Shown one piece after another: positions 1 through 8,833 of a stretch of 64,000 nt of DNA. The notes below the pieces were generated by a model that saw only the letters and a program-made list of their open reading frames with translations, was not told the origin of the DNA and ran no database searches. Source of the stretch: Streptomyces gelaticus (GTDB lineage Bacteria > Actinomycetota > Actinomycetes > Streptomycetales > Streptomycetaceae); NCBI RefSeq assembly GCF_014649535.1, contig NZ_BMTF01000001.1:310407-374406 (forward strand). The letters run 5' to 3'. A program made the translations under genes and the position numbers. Position 1 is the first letter of the stretch. Each line of letters begins with the position of its first letter.

Positions 1-74
1 CATGTGGAAACGCAGGTCGGAGGTCGTTCTCTCATTCGTGAGAGGGCGGCCTTTCGTGCGTCCGGGGGTGTGCC

Positions 75-121
75 GGTCACGGCCACTGTCCGGCCGGGCT
101 GGCCGGACAGTGGCCGTGACC
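75..121. terminator. perfect 21-bp inverted repeat
   Basis: Arms at 75-95 and 101-121 are exact reverse complements around a 5-nt GGGCT loop, so transcripts in either direction would form a very stable hairpin. There is no T-run, which is usual for streptomycete terminators. It probably ends transcription of a gene left of the window. The flanking 1-370 sequence holds no coding region I can support. Confidence 0.55.
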
Positions 122-371
122 TGCCCCGGTGAGGCCGCTCCGACGCGCATCTCGTCTACTTCGCCGGTCGCGCGCCCGTCACAAGCTCTTCGTCGACAAA
201 CTGACCACGGCCTACTGGAATCGCTGTTCCTGCAGCAGCCACCGCTGTGCCTCAGGGAGGGCCAGGACGCGGTGGACAGTGCGCAAGGGCGTCACCGAAC
301 AGGGCGGAGCCATCGGTGACCCGTAGCCCGGCCCGAGGAAGCGGGAGGTCGCGGCGACGGCCCGGCCGGGC

Positions 372-399
372 CGGTCCCGCCCGTGGACGGGCGGGACCG
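372..399 (-). terminator. terminator hairpin behind the EF-G paralogue
   Basis: CGGTCCCGCCCG (372-383) pairs perfectly with CGGGCGGGACCG (388-399) around a TGGA loop. It lies 10 bp beyond the stop codon of the minus-strand EF-G gene. Confidence 0.6.
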
Positions 400-408
400 A
401 CACGGCCG

Positions 409-2517
409 TCACCGGGCCGCCGGAGCCCCCGGGGAGACCGGCTTCGGTGCCGGGGCGTAGCCGGTGGGGCGGGAGGTGAACGTTCCCCGGCCCTGGCTCC
501 GGCTGCGCAATCGGGTCGCGTAGCCGAACAACTCCGCCAGCGGCACGGTCGCCGTGATCACCGCCGTGCCTGCCCGGGTGGTGGAGCCCGAGACCCGGCC
601 GCGCCGTGCCGCCAGATCGCCGAGGACCCCGCCCACGGCGTCGTCGGGCACGGTGACGGTGACCTCCGCCACCGGCTCCAGCAGCACCATCGCGCTCGCG
701 CGCAACGCCTCGCGGAGCGCGAACCGGCCCGCCGCGCGGAACGCCATCTCCGAGGAGTCCTTGGAGTGGGTCGCCCCGTCGGTCAGCGTGACCCGCAGCC
801 CGGTCACCGGGTGTCCGCCGAGGGGGCCCTCGGCCAGCGCGTCCCGGCAGCCGGCCTCCACCGCCCGGACGTACTCCTGCGGCACCCGTCCGCCGACGAC
901 GGTCGACCGGAAGACGAAACCGGCATCGCCGCCGCTTGCGGCGTCCGGGTCGCCTCCGGCCTCCAACGGCTCCGTGTCGAGGACGACATGGGCGAACTGG
1001 CCGGCGCCCCCGTCCTGCTTCACGTGCCGGTACACCAGCCCGGACACTCCGCGGGCGACCGTTTCCCGGTACGCCACCTGCGGCCTGCCGACGCCGATCT
1101 CCAGCTCCTGGGCACGCCGGATCTTCTCCACCGCGACCTCCAGATGGAGTTCCCCCATTCCCGAGAGCACCGTCTGACCCGTCTCGGGGTCGGTGCGGAC
1201 CGTCAGCGAGGGGTCCTCCTCGACCAGTCGCGCCAGCGCCGTCACCAGCCGTTCGGTGTCGGTGCTGCGGCGGGCCTCCACCGCCACGGAGACGACCGGG
1301 GTGGCCGAGGCCGGCGGTTCGAGGACCAGGGGCGCCGCGGGGGCGCACAGCGTGGCTCCGGCGCGGGCCGTCTTCAGCCCGATCACCGCGACGATGTCCC
1401 CGGCCACCGCCGTGTCCACGTCCGAGTGCCGGCCGGCCTGCACCCGCAGAATCCGCCCGATGCGTTCGTGGCGCCGCGTCCCCGCGTCCAGCACCGTGTC
1501 CCCCTTCCGGATCGTTCCCGAGTACACCCGCAGACAGGTCTGCCGCCCCGTGGCCGTCGAGTTCACCTTGAACACCAGCGCGGCGAACGGTGCCGCCGGA
1601 TCGGCCGCCCGCTCCTGCACCGAGCCGTCCAGCACGCCGCGTACCGGCGGCACGTCCAGCGGCGAGGGCAGGAAGGCCACGACGGCCTCCAGCAGCGGCT
1701 CGATCCCCCGGTTGCGATAGGCCGAACCGCACAGCACGACGACGGCCTCACCGGTACGGGTCAGGTCGCGCAGCGCGGCCCTCAGCGTCCGCTCGGAGAC
1801 CGAGGAATCCGCGCAGAACTCCTCCAGCGCGGCCGGATGGAGCTCCGCCACCGTCTCTTCGAGCAGCCGCCTGCGGTGCCGCGCCTCTTCGTACAGCTCG
1901 GCCGGCACCCGACCCTCCTCGCAGGTGTCGCGGCCGTCGGCCCAGACATACGCCCGCATGCGCAGCAGATCGACCACTCCGGTGAAACCGTCCTCGCTCC
2001 CGATCGGCAGCTGGACCACCAGCGGGACCGTGTGCAGCCGGTCCCTGATCGACGCGACCGCGGTGTCGAGGTCGGCCCCGGCACGGTCCAGCTTGTTGAC
2101 GAAGGCGATCCGCGGCACGCCGTGCCGGTCGGCCTGCCGCCACACCGACTCGCTCTGCGGCTCGACACCCGCGACGGCGTCGAACACCGCGATCGCGCCG
2201 TCCAGCACCCGCAGCGAGCGCTCCACCTCGTCGGAGAAGTCGACATGGCCCGGGGTGTCGATGAGGTTGATCCGGTGACCGGCCCAGGCGCAACTCACCG
2301 CAGCGGCGAAGATGGTGATGCCGCGGTCGCGTTCCTGGGAGTCGAAGTCGGAGACGGTCGTCCCCTCATGGACCTCGCCCCGCTTGTGGACGGCGCCGGT
2401 GAGGTAGAGGATCCGCTCGGTGACGGTGGTCTTGCCCGCGTCGACGTGGGCGAGGATGCCCAGGTTGCGGACGGTGGTGAGCGGACTGGCGGGTTGACGG
2501 TGGAGTTCGGTACGCAC
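409..2517 (-). CDS. elongation factor G paralogue (EF-G-like translational GTPase)
   Basis: 702 aa, full EF-G length. All GTPase motifs are visible: P-loop AHVDAGKT (residues 23-30), switch I RGITI (65-69), DTPGH (87-91) and NKLD (141-144), followed by EF-G domains II-V. Switch I reads [17 protein letters not shown], as in the second EF-G of many streptomycetes; the housekeeping FusA has a DWMEQEQERGITI-type segment. The role is thus probably a paralogue in translocation or ribosome recycling, or a ribosome-protection-like function, and not the main factor. The GTG at 2517 is chosen because GAAAGG lies 9 nt upstream and the family begins a few residues before the P-loop; an in-frame upstream start at 2583 is possible. 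The gene stands alone, with no rpsL, rpsG or tuf beside it. Confidence 0.88.
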   Translation of the reverse strand: MRTELHRQPASPLTTVRNLGILAHVDAGKTTVTERILYLTGAVHKRGEVHEGTTVSDFDSQERDRGITIFAAAVSCAWAGHRINLIDTPGHVDFSDEVERSLRVLDGAIAVFDAVAGVEPQSESVWRQADRHGVPRIAFVNKLDRAGADLDTAVASIRDRLHTVPLVVQLPIGSEDGFTGVVDLLRMRAYVWADGRDTCEEGRVPAELYEEARHRRRLLEETVAELHPAALEEFCADSSVSERTLRAALRDLTRTGEAVVVLCGSAYRNRGIEPLLEAVVAFLPSPLDVPPVRGVLDGSVQERAADPAAPFAALVFKVNSTATGRQTCLRVYSGTIRKGDTVLDAGTRRHERIGRILRVQAGRHSDVDTAVAGDIVAVIGLKTARAGATLCAPAAPLVLEPPASATPVVSVAVEARRSTDTERLVTALARLVEEDPSLTVRTDPETGQTVLSGMGELHLEVAVEKIRRAQELEIGVGRPQVAYRETVARGVSGLVYRHVKQDGGAGQFAHVVLDTEPLEAGGDPDAASGGDAGFVFRSTVVGGRVPQEYVRAVEAGCRDALAEGPLGGHPVTGLRVTLTDGATHSKDSSEMAFRAAGRFALREALRASAMVLLEPVAEVTVTVPDDAVGGVLGDLAARRGRVSGSTTRAGTAVITATVPLAELFGYATRLRSRSQGRGTFTSRPTGYAPAPKPVSPGAPAAR

Positions 2518-3062
2518 GGCCCATGGCCTTTCGGAACGATCCGGAGCGGGACGGCGCGATTCCCGGACGAACCGGCCTGTCATCAGGCCGGGAGAGGCCC
2601 CCCGAAGCGGTGCGGCACACCGGTCGGCTGCCGCACGGTCGTGCCGACGCCGCTCGGTGCGGGGTCAGTTGTTCGTCGCGGGGGACCGGTGCGGGCCGCG
2701 CAGCCTGCACCGGGCGTACCTGGACACCAGGATCACCTCGTACCGCGACAGGGGGACGACGGCAGTGGTGCGGTGGCGCACGGCCGGTCTCCCCTCACTC
2801 GTCACGGTGCCCGCCGCGGAGCTGCCGCGGCGTGCGATGCGTGGCGAGTGTAGTGAACCCGGGTACGGGCGGGGAACCGGATTTCGAGGCCGCCGTTCAT
2901 GGGGGAGCGGTACGTGCCGCGCCTCGGATCCCCGTGGCCACTACCCATTCGCGCAGGGCAGACTTGGGCCCATGTGCCTTTGCGGAAAGGGGCGTTGAAG
3001 AACCGCGGTGAATGATGAAACGATCCCGGGTACCACAGGGGGCTAGGGAAGGAACCGCATCG
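2518..3062. other. intergenic region between divergent genes
   Basis: This 545-bp gap separates the divergent EF-G paralogue and the methyltransferase. I see no convincing coding sequence. It should hold both promoters; a TACACT hexamer on the minus strand near 2852 is a possible -10 element but lies far from the GTG. Confidence 0.4.
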
Positions 3063-3695
3063 ATGGACGAGGACCACGGCCTCTCCGCCGCCACGGTGTT
3101 CGACGCACTGGGCGCTGACTACGAGCGGGCGTTCGGCGGATCCGCCGCCCACCACGCCTCGTTGCACCGGCTGCTGGGCGACCTCGCACCGCGCAGCCGG
3201 ATCCTGGACGTCGGCAGTGGAACGGGGCGGCCGACCGCACTGACCCTGACCGAGGCCGGGCACGACGTGCTGGGGGTCGACGTCTCGCCCGTCATGGTCG
3301 AGCTGGCGGCCCGGCAGGTGCCCGGCGCGGACTTCGAATACGCCGACATCCACGAACTCCCCCTGGATGAAGGCAGTTTCGACGCGGCCTGCGCGTACTT
3401 CTCACTGCTTCATATGTCCCGCGAGGACCAGTCCCGGCTCCTGCGGAGAATCGCCCGTCTGCTGGTGCCCGGCGGCCATCTGGTCGTGGCCACCGTGCCG
3501 CTGGACGTCGAGGACTTCGGGGTCGTCTTCATGGGGCACAAGGTGCGGGCGACGAGCTTCGGGCCGGAGGAGTTCACCGAGCTGGTCGCCGAGGCCGGGT
3601 TCACGGTGCAGTGGGAGCAGAGTGCCCTCTTCACCCCGGAGTACGAAGCGGCGGTGGCCGAGCCCCATTTGTTCCTGCATTGCCGGCGGGCCTGA
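3063..3695 (+). CDS. class I SAM-dependent methyltransferase
   Basis: 210 aa. The SAM-binding motif I is ILDVGSGTG (residues 47-55). Motif II follows as VLGVDVS, and the post-motif segment FDAACAYFSLLHM and LLVPGGHLVVAT are typical of the Methyltransf_11/25 fold of small-molecule methyltransferases. The ATG at 3063 is preferred because AAGGA lies 10 nt upstream and the sequence before it is not conserved-looking. It is monocistronic, ending in a hairpin that overlaps the stop codon. Nothing in the sequence or neighbours fixes the methyl acceptor. Confidence 0.82.
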   Translation: MDEDHGLSAATVFDALGADYERAFGGSAAHHASLHRLLGDLAPRSRILDVGSGTGRPTALTLTEAGHDVLGVDVSPVMVELAARQVPGADFEYADIHELPLDEGSFDAACAYFSLLHMSREDQSRLLRRIARLLVPGGHLVVATVPLDVEDFGVVFMGHKVRATSFGPEEFTELVAEAGFTVQWEQSALFTPEYEAAVAEPHLFLHCRRA

Positions 3696-3710
3696 CACCG
3701 GGCCCGCCGG
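3683..3710 (+). terminator. terminator overlapping the methyltransferase stop
   Basis: CCGGCGGGCC (3683-3692) pairs with GGCCCGCCGG (3701-3710) and is followed by TTCTTC. The TGA stop at 3693-3695 sits in the loop. Confidence 0.6.
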
Positions 3711-3714
3711 TTCT

Positions 3715-4050
3715 TCAGCGCGCCACCGGCAGCCGTCCCGGGCGGCGCGGGGGCCGGACCCCGGCCCGCCGCCGGACAAGGGCGCCGGGGCGCCCGCCCG
3801 CACGCAGCGGTCCCCTCCAGCGGCGCAGCGCCTGCCTGCCGCATCCGCGCCACTGCGCGGGCGAGACGGGTACGGTCTGCCCGCCCCGCGTGACCAGGGC
3901 GTTCACCGGAGTCATCGGATCCGTCGCCATGGTCTTGGCCAGCAGCACGCCGATCACCAGCGGGGCCAGGGACAGCGCCAGGGTCGTGCCGGCGGTGGTG
4001 ACCTGCCGGATGCGGGGGCGGAGCGGTGCGTCAGGAAGCATGACCGTCAT
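3715..4050 (-). CDS. possible small membrane protein, doubtful
   Basis: An open frame of 111 aa. Residues ~15-48 give one plausible hydrophobic segment (TLALSLAPLVIGVLLAK), but the rest is Arg/Pro-rich, as expected for chance frames in G+C-rich DNA. There is no good ribosome-binding site before the ATG at 4050. It could be the N-terminal piece of a decayed membrane protein. I recognise no family. Confidence 0.22.
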   Translation of the reverse strand: MTVMLPDAPLRPRIRQVTTAGTTLALSLAPLVIGVLLAKTMATDPMTPVNALVTRGGQTVPVSPAQWRGCGRQALRRWRGPLRAGGRPGALVRRRAGVRPPRRPGRLPVAR

Positions 4051-4162
4051 TCGACCAGCGGCGGCCCGCCGCCGGATCGGACGACGTACTCAGCCCGGCC
4101 CGCCCTCGTACTCACGCCCGGATGTACGAGGACGGGCCGCCGTGCTCGTACGGCGGAGGCTT

Positions 4163-5038
4163 CTACGCGTCGGTGCCCGGGCCGGAGCCCGTTCCGGAGG
4201 CGGCCTTGATGCCCTTGGTGATGTCGTCCATCACCGAGAGCGCGGGCGCCTCGGAGTTGATGTCGAAGCCGGACCGGACCACGATCAGCAGGTCCTCGGA
4301 GCGGGGGGACGGGAACGCCAACGACTGGACGTACCCGTCGTCACCGTTCTTCGTCACCACTTTCCAGCGCACCACATAGCCCTGCTCGCCGGCGACGGTG
4401 ACCGGCTCGGACTTCAGCTCCTGGTGCGAGGTGATGCCGCCGTAGACCTTCTCGCCGTACGACTCCGTGGCATTGGCGGAAATGTCCTTCAGCGCCGTGT
4501 CCTTCGCCGTGGTGGTGTTGAGCTTCAGGCCCTTTGCCGGCATGGAGGACACCCCGCCGCGCACGCACTGCTCGGACGTGTCACCGGGGCAGGGGTACTC
4601 TCCCGTGGTCACTCCCGCACCGGCGATCCCGGAGGTGCCCTTCCAGCCGTCGGGCACCGGCAGGCTGATCCCGCTGGCCAGGTCCGTGGCGTAGCCGTCC
4701 TCGGTCTGTGGCATCTGCCGCTCGGGCCCGCTGTTCTCGCCGCCGCCTCCGCCGGGACCGGGGTTCTCCGACGGCGCGGTGGACGGATTCGGGGCCGCGC
4801 GTCCGTCGGTGTCGCCGGAGCCGTCCGACAGCAGGAAGAGGCCGCCTCCGACGGCGGCGAGGACCACCACACCGGCGGTGATGCCCAGTCCGATGCGCAT
4901 CCGGCGGCGCCGGACCACGGCGGGCGGTACGCGGAGCTGGTCGGTCCAACGGGTGCCGTCCCACCAGCGCTCGTGGAGGGGGCCGATTCCTGTATGCCCG
5001 GGGTCTGGGTGCCAGCCGGGCGGGCTCATCTGGGTCAC
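4163..5038 (-). CDS. DUF2510 single-pass membrane protein with extracellular domain
   Basis: About 291 aa. Residues ~5-36 form a DUF2510 domain (PPGWHPDP...ERWWDGTRWTDQ), a short tryptophan-rich module found at the cytoplasmic N-terminus of actinobacterial membrane proteins. A transmembrane helix follows at ~47-70, then a Gly/Pro/Ser linker and a ~180-residue extracytoplasmic domain with two cysteines (EYPCPGDTSEQC) that could form a disulfide. The start may be GTG 5038 or ATG 5029; an in-frame ATG at 5074 lacks a ribosome-binding site. Function is unknown; an envelope role is an inference from topology. Confidence 0.75.
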   Translation of the reverse strand: MTQMSPPGWHPDPGHTGIGPLHERWWDGTRWTDQLRVPPAVVRRRRMRIGLGITAGVVVLAAVGGGLFLLSDGSGDTDGRAAPNPSTAPSENPGPGGGGGENSGPERQMPQTEDGYATDLASGISLPVPDGWKGTSGIAGAGVTTGEYPCPGDTSEQCVRGGVSSMPAKGLKLNTTTAKDTALKDISANATESYGEKVYGGITSHQELKSEPVTVAGEQGYVVRWKVVTKNGDDGYVQSLAFPSPRSEDLLIVVRSGFDINSEAPALSVMDDITKGIKAASGTGSGPGTDA

Positions 5039-5137
5039 GCGCCCCACCGTAGAACGGTTGCGTGAGAATCGCATGAGTCAACTGTGCCGACGGGGATCTC
5101 TGCCGTCCCCGCGTCAGCCACTGTGGGAGGCCGAACG

Positions 5138-5917
5138 ATGAGTGAACAACAAGCCGTGCGGATCGAGCGCGACGGCGCCGTGTTCACGGTGATCCTGAGC
5201 CGGCCCGGCGTCCGCAACGCCGTGGACGGGCCGACCGCGAGCCAACTGGCGGACGCCTTCCGTGAGTTCGAAGCCGATCCGGGCGCTGCCGTTGCCGTGC
5301 TGTGGGGCGAGGGCGGTACGTTCTGCGCGGGAGCCGACCTGAAGGGCATCGGTACCGAGCGGAGCAACAAGGTCCTGGCCGACGGCGACGGGCCGATGGG
5401 GCCGACCCGTATGCGGCTGGGCAAGCCGGTCATCGCGGCGGTCTCCGGCCACGCGGTGGCCGGGGGCCTGGAGCTGGCCGTCTGGTGCGACCTCCGGGTG
5501 GTCGAGGAGGACGCGGTGTTCGGGGTGTTCTGCCGTCGCTGGGGTGTGCCGCTGGTGGACGGCGGAACCGTGCGGCTGCCGCGTCTGATCGGTGAGAGCC
5601 GGGCCATGGACATGATTCTCACGGGCCGGCCCGTCCCGGCCGCCGAGGCGTACGCCATGGGGCTCGCCAACCGGATCGTGCCGCCCGGTCAGGCACGCGA
5701 CGCGGCGGAGCGGCTGGCCCGGGAGATTGCTGCGTTCCCGCAACTGTGCCTGCGCCACGACCGGTTGTCGATGCGCGAGCAGCACGGCCTGAGCGAACCG
5801 GAAGCGCTGGCCGCGGAGTACCGGCACGGTCTGGTGCCGCTGACCGTGGGGGAGACGCAGGCCGGGGCCGAACGGTTCGGGAGCGGTGCGGGCCGCCACG
5901 GATCCTTCGACGAATGA
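5138..5917 (+). CDS. enoyl-CoA hydratase/isomerase family protein
   Basis: 259 aa, usual crotonase length. The oxyanion-hole segments are present: GTFCAGADLKGI in the first half and AVSGHAVAGGLELAVWCDLRV in the second. Crotonases hydrate or isomerise acyl-CoA double bonds in fatty-acid or amino-acid breakdown. One catalytic acid position is occupied by the WGVPLVDGGTVRL segment, so it is not a textbook beta-oxidation hydratase and the exact reaction is open. The ATG at 5138 has GGGAGG 8 nt upstream. It is divergent from the DUF2510 gene and stands alone. Confidence 0.85.
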   Translation: MSEQQAVRIERDGAVFTVILSRPGVRNAVDGPTASQLADAFREFEADPGAAVAVLWGEGGTFCAGADLKGIGTERSNKVLADGDGPMGPTRMRLGKPVIAAVSGHAVAGGLELAVWCDLRVVEEDAVFGVFCRRWGVPLVDGGTVRLPRLIGESRAMDMILTGRPVPAAEAYAMGLANRIVPPGQARDAAERLAREIAAFPQLCLRHDRLSMREQHGLSEPEALAAEYRHGLVPLTVGETQAGAERFGSGAGRHGSFDE

Positions 5918-5988
5918 CCGGGACCGACGGCCGTGGCCGGGACGTAAATTCCGACGACGCCGCCCCGCGTGCCACTTACGCTCATCGG

Positions 5989-7035
5989 ATGCCGACCACC
6001 CAGTACCCCGCCAAGCCCCGGCCCGGTGACCGTGTCGCCGTGCTGTCCCCCTCCTCCGGCCTCCCCGGCCTCCTGCCTCTGCCCCATGAGCTGGGGCTGC
6101 GCAGGCTGCGCGAGGAATTCGGGCTCGAACCCGTGGAATATCCGACGACGCGGAAGATGGGCTCCACTCCGCAGGAACGGGCCGCCGACATCCACGCGGC
6201 GTTCGCCGACCCCGACATCAAGGCCGTGATCGCCAGCATCGGCGGCGACGACCAGATCACCGTGCTGCCGCATCTGGACCGCGACCTGCTGCGTGCCAAC
6301 CCCAAGCCCTTCTTCGGGTACAGCGACAACACCAACCTGCTGGTGTTCCTCGACAACCTGGGCATCGTCGGCTACCACGGCGGCACGGTGATGTGCGAGA
6401 TGGGGCGGCCCGGCGCGATGCACCCGCTGACCGCCGACTCCCTGCGGGCCGCGCTCCTCACCCACGGCGCCTTCGAGCTCACCCCGTCCAAGGAGACCAA
6501 CGGCGCGAGCGGCCGGTGGGAGAATCCGCGCACCTTCGAATCCGAACCCGAAATGCGCCCGTGTGACGGCTGGACATGGCACAACGCCGACGGCCGGACC
6601 GTGAAGGGCGCGAGCTGGGGCGGAGAACTGTCGATCCTGTCCTGGCTGCTGATGGCCGACCGCGAGATCCGGCCGGTGGACAGCTACGCGGGACGGGTGC
6701 TGTTCCTCGAAACGTGCGAGGAGATGCCTTCGGCGGAGGAGGTCTACCGGATTCTGCGGAACATGGGGGAGCGGGGCCTGCTCGCCCAGTTCCCCGCCCT
6801 CCTCCTGGGCCGGGCCAGGAACTGGTCGTTCGAGCAGCCGCTCGACGCCGAGGCGGGGGAGCGGTACCGCGAGGAGCAACGGCAGGCGGTCCTGCGGGCG
6901 TTGGGCGAGTACGCCCCCGGGACCATGGCCGTGCTCGATGTCGACCTCGGCCACACCGATCCGCAGCTGGTCATTCCGTACGGCGGGCAGATCGAGGTGG
7001 ACGGAGTGGGCCGCCGCATCGTCGTCACCTACTGA
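5989..7035 (+). CDS. LD-carboxypeptidase family protein (peptidase S66)
   Basis: 348 aa. The S66 nucleophile motif GYSDNTNL contains Ser112. The Glu region is VLFLETCEEMPSAEEV and the catalytic His region DVDLGHTDPQ. The family includes cytoplasmic LD-carboxypeptidases that trim murein tetrapeptides during cell-wall recycling, and MccF-like enzymes that cleave acyl-sulfamoyl adenylates (microcin C self-immunity). The protein has no signal peptide and an insertion-rich middle, so an MccF-like role is possible. The start at ATG 5989 fits the family N-terminus (KPRPGDRVAVLSPSSG). Confidence 0.85.
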   Translation: MPTTQYPAKPRPGDRVAVLSPSSGLPGLLPLPHELGLRRLREEFGLEPVEYPTTRKMGSTPQERAADIHAAFADPDIKAVIASIGGDDQITVLPHLDRDLLRANPKPFFGYSDNTNLLVFLDNLGIVGYHGGTVMCEMGRPGAMHPLTADSLRAALLTHGAFELTPSKETNGASGRWENPRTFESEPEMRPCDGWTWHNADGRTVKGASWGGELSILSWLLMADREIRPVDSYAGRVLFLETCEEMPSAEEVYRILRNMGERGLLAQFPALLLGRARNWSFEQPLDAEAGERYREEQRQAVLRALGEYAPGTMAVLDVDLGHTDPQLVIPYGGQIEVDGVGRRIVVTY

Positions 7036-7066
7036 GCCGGAGCGGGGGAGCGGGCGCCGCCCGATC

Positions 7067-7081
7067 TTTGGTCCGACCATA
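7067..7081. promoter_or_regulatory. FadR-type operator upstream of the lut regulator
   Basis: TGGTCCGACCA (7069-7079) is a perfect TGGTC-N-GACCA palindrome, matching the T-GT-N-AC-A pattern bound by FadR-subfamily GntR repressors. It lies 81 bp before the regulator ATG and the same motif recurs before lutA, which indicates autoregulation. Confidence 0.7.
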
Positions 7082-7161
7082 TGCGGTGTGTGACATAGTT
7101 GAAGATCGGGCAACAGCAGCGACGGCAACCGGACGATTCCGGCCGAGGCAGGGGGTGACGG

Positions 7162-7908
7162 ATGCCCGTCGAATGGCAACCCGTACGGCAGTCCCGTACG
7201 CACGAGCTCGTGCTCCAGAGCATCGAGGAGCGGGTCTTCGCCGGTGAGCTGCGGGCGGGCGACCGGCTGCCGCCCGAGCGTGAGCTCGCGCCGGTGCTCG
7301 GGGTCAGCCGGTCCGCGCTGCGCGAGGCACTGAGGGTACTGGAGACCATCGGTGTGCTGGTCGCGCAGCCGGGCCGGGGACCGGACGCCGGGGCGCGGAT
7401 CGTACGCAACCCCGATGACGCACTCGGGCGGCTGCTGCGGCTCCACTTCGCGCTGGGCAGCTACAGCCTGGAGGACGTGCTGGAGGCGCGCGTCGTGCTG
7501 GAGAGGTCCAGTTTCGAGGCGGCCGCGCGACACGCCTCCCCCGACGACCTCGACGAGGCGGAGGCGCTGGTCGTGCGCATGGGGGAGCCGGACGTCGGGG
7601 TGCCGGAGTTCAACGATCTGGACACCCGGTTCCATGTGCACATCGCCCGCAGCTCCGGCAATGAACTGACCTCCACCCTGACCTCCGCCGTTCGCGAGTC
7701 GGTGCGCCCGCTGATTCTGCGGGCGCTGGAGGAGGCGAAGGACTGGCCGGCCACGGCCGCCGCGCTCAACGCGGAGCACGCCGAGTTGCTGGGGCTGGTG
7801 CGCGCCGGCAAGGGCGCCAATGCCGCCGACCTGGTCGAGCGGCACATCCGCAGCCTTCACGGCACGCTGGTCGACGAGAAGTCCGACCGGGCGCGCGGGG
7901 ATTCCTGA
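7162..7908 (+). CDS. GntR/FadR-family regulator, probable lut repressor
   Basis: 248 aa. An N-terminal winged helix-turn-helix (residues ~10-75, with the GntR signature LPPERELAPVLGVSRSALREALRVLETIGVL) is followed by an all-helical FCD effector domain (~100-235). The FCD metal/ligand residues appear in FNDLDTRFHVHIARSSGN and later His residues. FCD regulators of this type (LldR/LutR) sense lactate or related 2-hydroxyacids. The gene sits 157 bp upstream of lutABC on the same strand, and both promoters carry the same palindrome, so this is very likely the operon's repressor. The ATG at 7162 has an AGGGGG ribosome-binding site. Confidence 0.88.
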   Translation: MPVEWQPVRQSRTHELVLQSIEERVFAGELRAGDRLPPERELAPVLGVSRSALREALRVLETIGVLVAQPGRGPDAGARIVRNPDDALGRLLRLHFALGSYSLEDVLEARVVLERSSFEAAARHASPDDLDEAEALVVRMGEPDVGVPEFNDLDTRFHVHIARSSGNELTSTLTSAVRESVRPLILRALEEAKDWPATAAALNAEHAELLGLVRAGKGANAADLVERHIRSLHGTLVDEKSDRARGDS

Positions 7909-8016
7909 CGCATGGACGCGGACTCGGGCCTCCGGCCCGAGCGCTCGCTTATTGTCAGGTGCATGGCGGTCGATGCCCGTGGTGCGCGCCGCGACCTTCA
8001 TGTTCCGGACCGAGGC

Positions 8017-8034
8017 TAGTATGGTCGGACCATA
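8017..8034 (+). promoter_or_regulatory. lutABC promoter/operator
   Basis: TATGGTCGGACCATA (8020-8034) is a perfect odd-centred palindrome containing the same TGGTC-N-GACCA core as at 7069. A TAGTAT -10-like hexamer (8017-8022) overlaps its left arm, so repressor binding would block RNA polymerase directly. It lies 32 bp before the lutA ATG. Confidence 0.72.
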
Positions 8035-8065
8035 AAAATCCAGAAGCGAACGATCGGAGAGACCC

Positions 8066-8833
8066 ATGCGCATCGGACTCTTCGCCACCTGTCTGGGAGA
8101 CACGCTCTTCCCCGAGGCGGTGAAATCGACCGCGGTCCTGCTCGCCCGTCTGGGGCACGACGTGGTGTTTCCGCCGGGGCAGACCTGCTGCGGTCAGATG
8201 CATGTCAACACCGGCTACCAGCGCGAACCCGTCCCGCTGGTGCGGAACTTCGCCGACCAGTTCGGCGACGCCTCGATCGACGCCGTCGTCATGCCGTCCG
8301 GATCGTGTGCGGGCTCGGTCCGTCACCAGCACGAGATCGTCGCCGAGCGGTACGGGGACGCGGCGCTGCGCGCGGGTGTCGCCACCGTCAAGGCCAAGAC
8401 GTACGAGCTGTCGGAGCTCCTCGTGGACGTCCTGGACGTCGAGGACGTCGGCGCTTACTTCCCGCACCGGGTGACATACCATCCCACCTGCCACTCCCTG
8501 CGCATGCTCCGCGTCGGTGACAAGCCCCTGAAGCTGCTCCGCGCCGTCGACTCCATCGATCTCGTCGAGCTCCCCGAAGCCGAGTCCTGCTGCGGATTCG
8601 GCGGCACCTTCGCCGTCAAGAACGCCGAGACGTCGACCGCGATGCTCCAGGACAAGATGCGCAACATCGCGACCACAGGGGCCGAGGTCTGCACCGCGGG
8701 AGACTCGTCCTGTCTGATGCACATCGGCGGCGGACTCTCCCGGATCAGGTCGGGCACCCGCACCCTGCACCTCGCCCAGATCCTCTCCGCCACCCGCACC
8801 TCGCCGTACGTCCCCACGGAGGCCGTCCGATGA
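8066..8833 (+). CDS. lutA: lactate utilization protein LutA, (Fe-S) oxidoreductase
   Basis: 255 aa. Two cysteine-rich CCG domains are visible: PGQTCCGQM near residue 40 and YHPTCHSLR...ESCCGFGGTFAVK near 140-190, the pattern of LutA/YkgE and of the heterodisulfide-reductase-like subunit. LutABC together oxidise L-lactate to pyruvate in the cytoplasm. The ATG at 8066 follows a GGAGAG ribosome-binding site. The stop codon overlaps the lutB start by 4 bp (ATGA), so the two are translationally coupled. Confidence 0.92.
   Translation: MRIGLFATCLGDTLFPEAVKSTAVLLARLGHDVVFPPGQTCCGQMHVNTGYQREPVPLVRNFADQFGDASIDAVVMPSGSCAGSVRHQHEIVAERYGDAALRAGVATVKAKTYELSELLVDVLDVEDVGAYFPHRVTYHPTCHSLRMLRVGDKPLKLLRAVDSIDLVELPEAESCCGFGGTFAVKNAETSTAMLQDKMRNIATTGAEVCTAGDSSCLMHIGGGLSRIRSGTRTLHLAQILSATRTSPYVPTEAVR

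Noticed and set aside
2-319. Open frame of 105 codons on the plus strand at the left edge
   Set aside because: It runs through the long hairpin, is Arg-rich, and has no ribosome-binding site.
409-2517. Interpretation of the EF-G paralogue as a TetM/OtrA-type tetracycline-resistance protein
   Set aside because: At about 700 aa, its length and the EF-G-like switch I and domain IV pattern fit EF-G better. OtrA/TetM proteins are about 640-660 aa and have a different C-terminal pattern. Not fully excluded.
247-2853. An 868-codon frame opposite the EF-G paralogue
   Set aside because: It is antisense to a gene with all EF-G motifs. Long antisense frames are expected in DNA with G/C at nearly every third position.
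5689-8103. An 804-codon minus frame covering the LD-carboxypeptidase and regulator
   Set aside because: Antisense to well-supported genes, and of abnormal composition.
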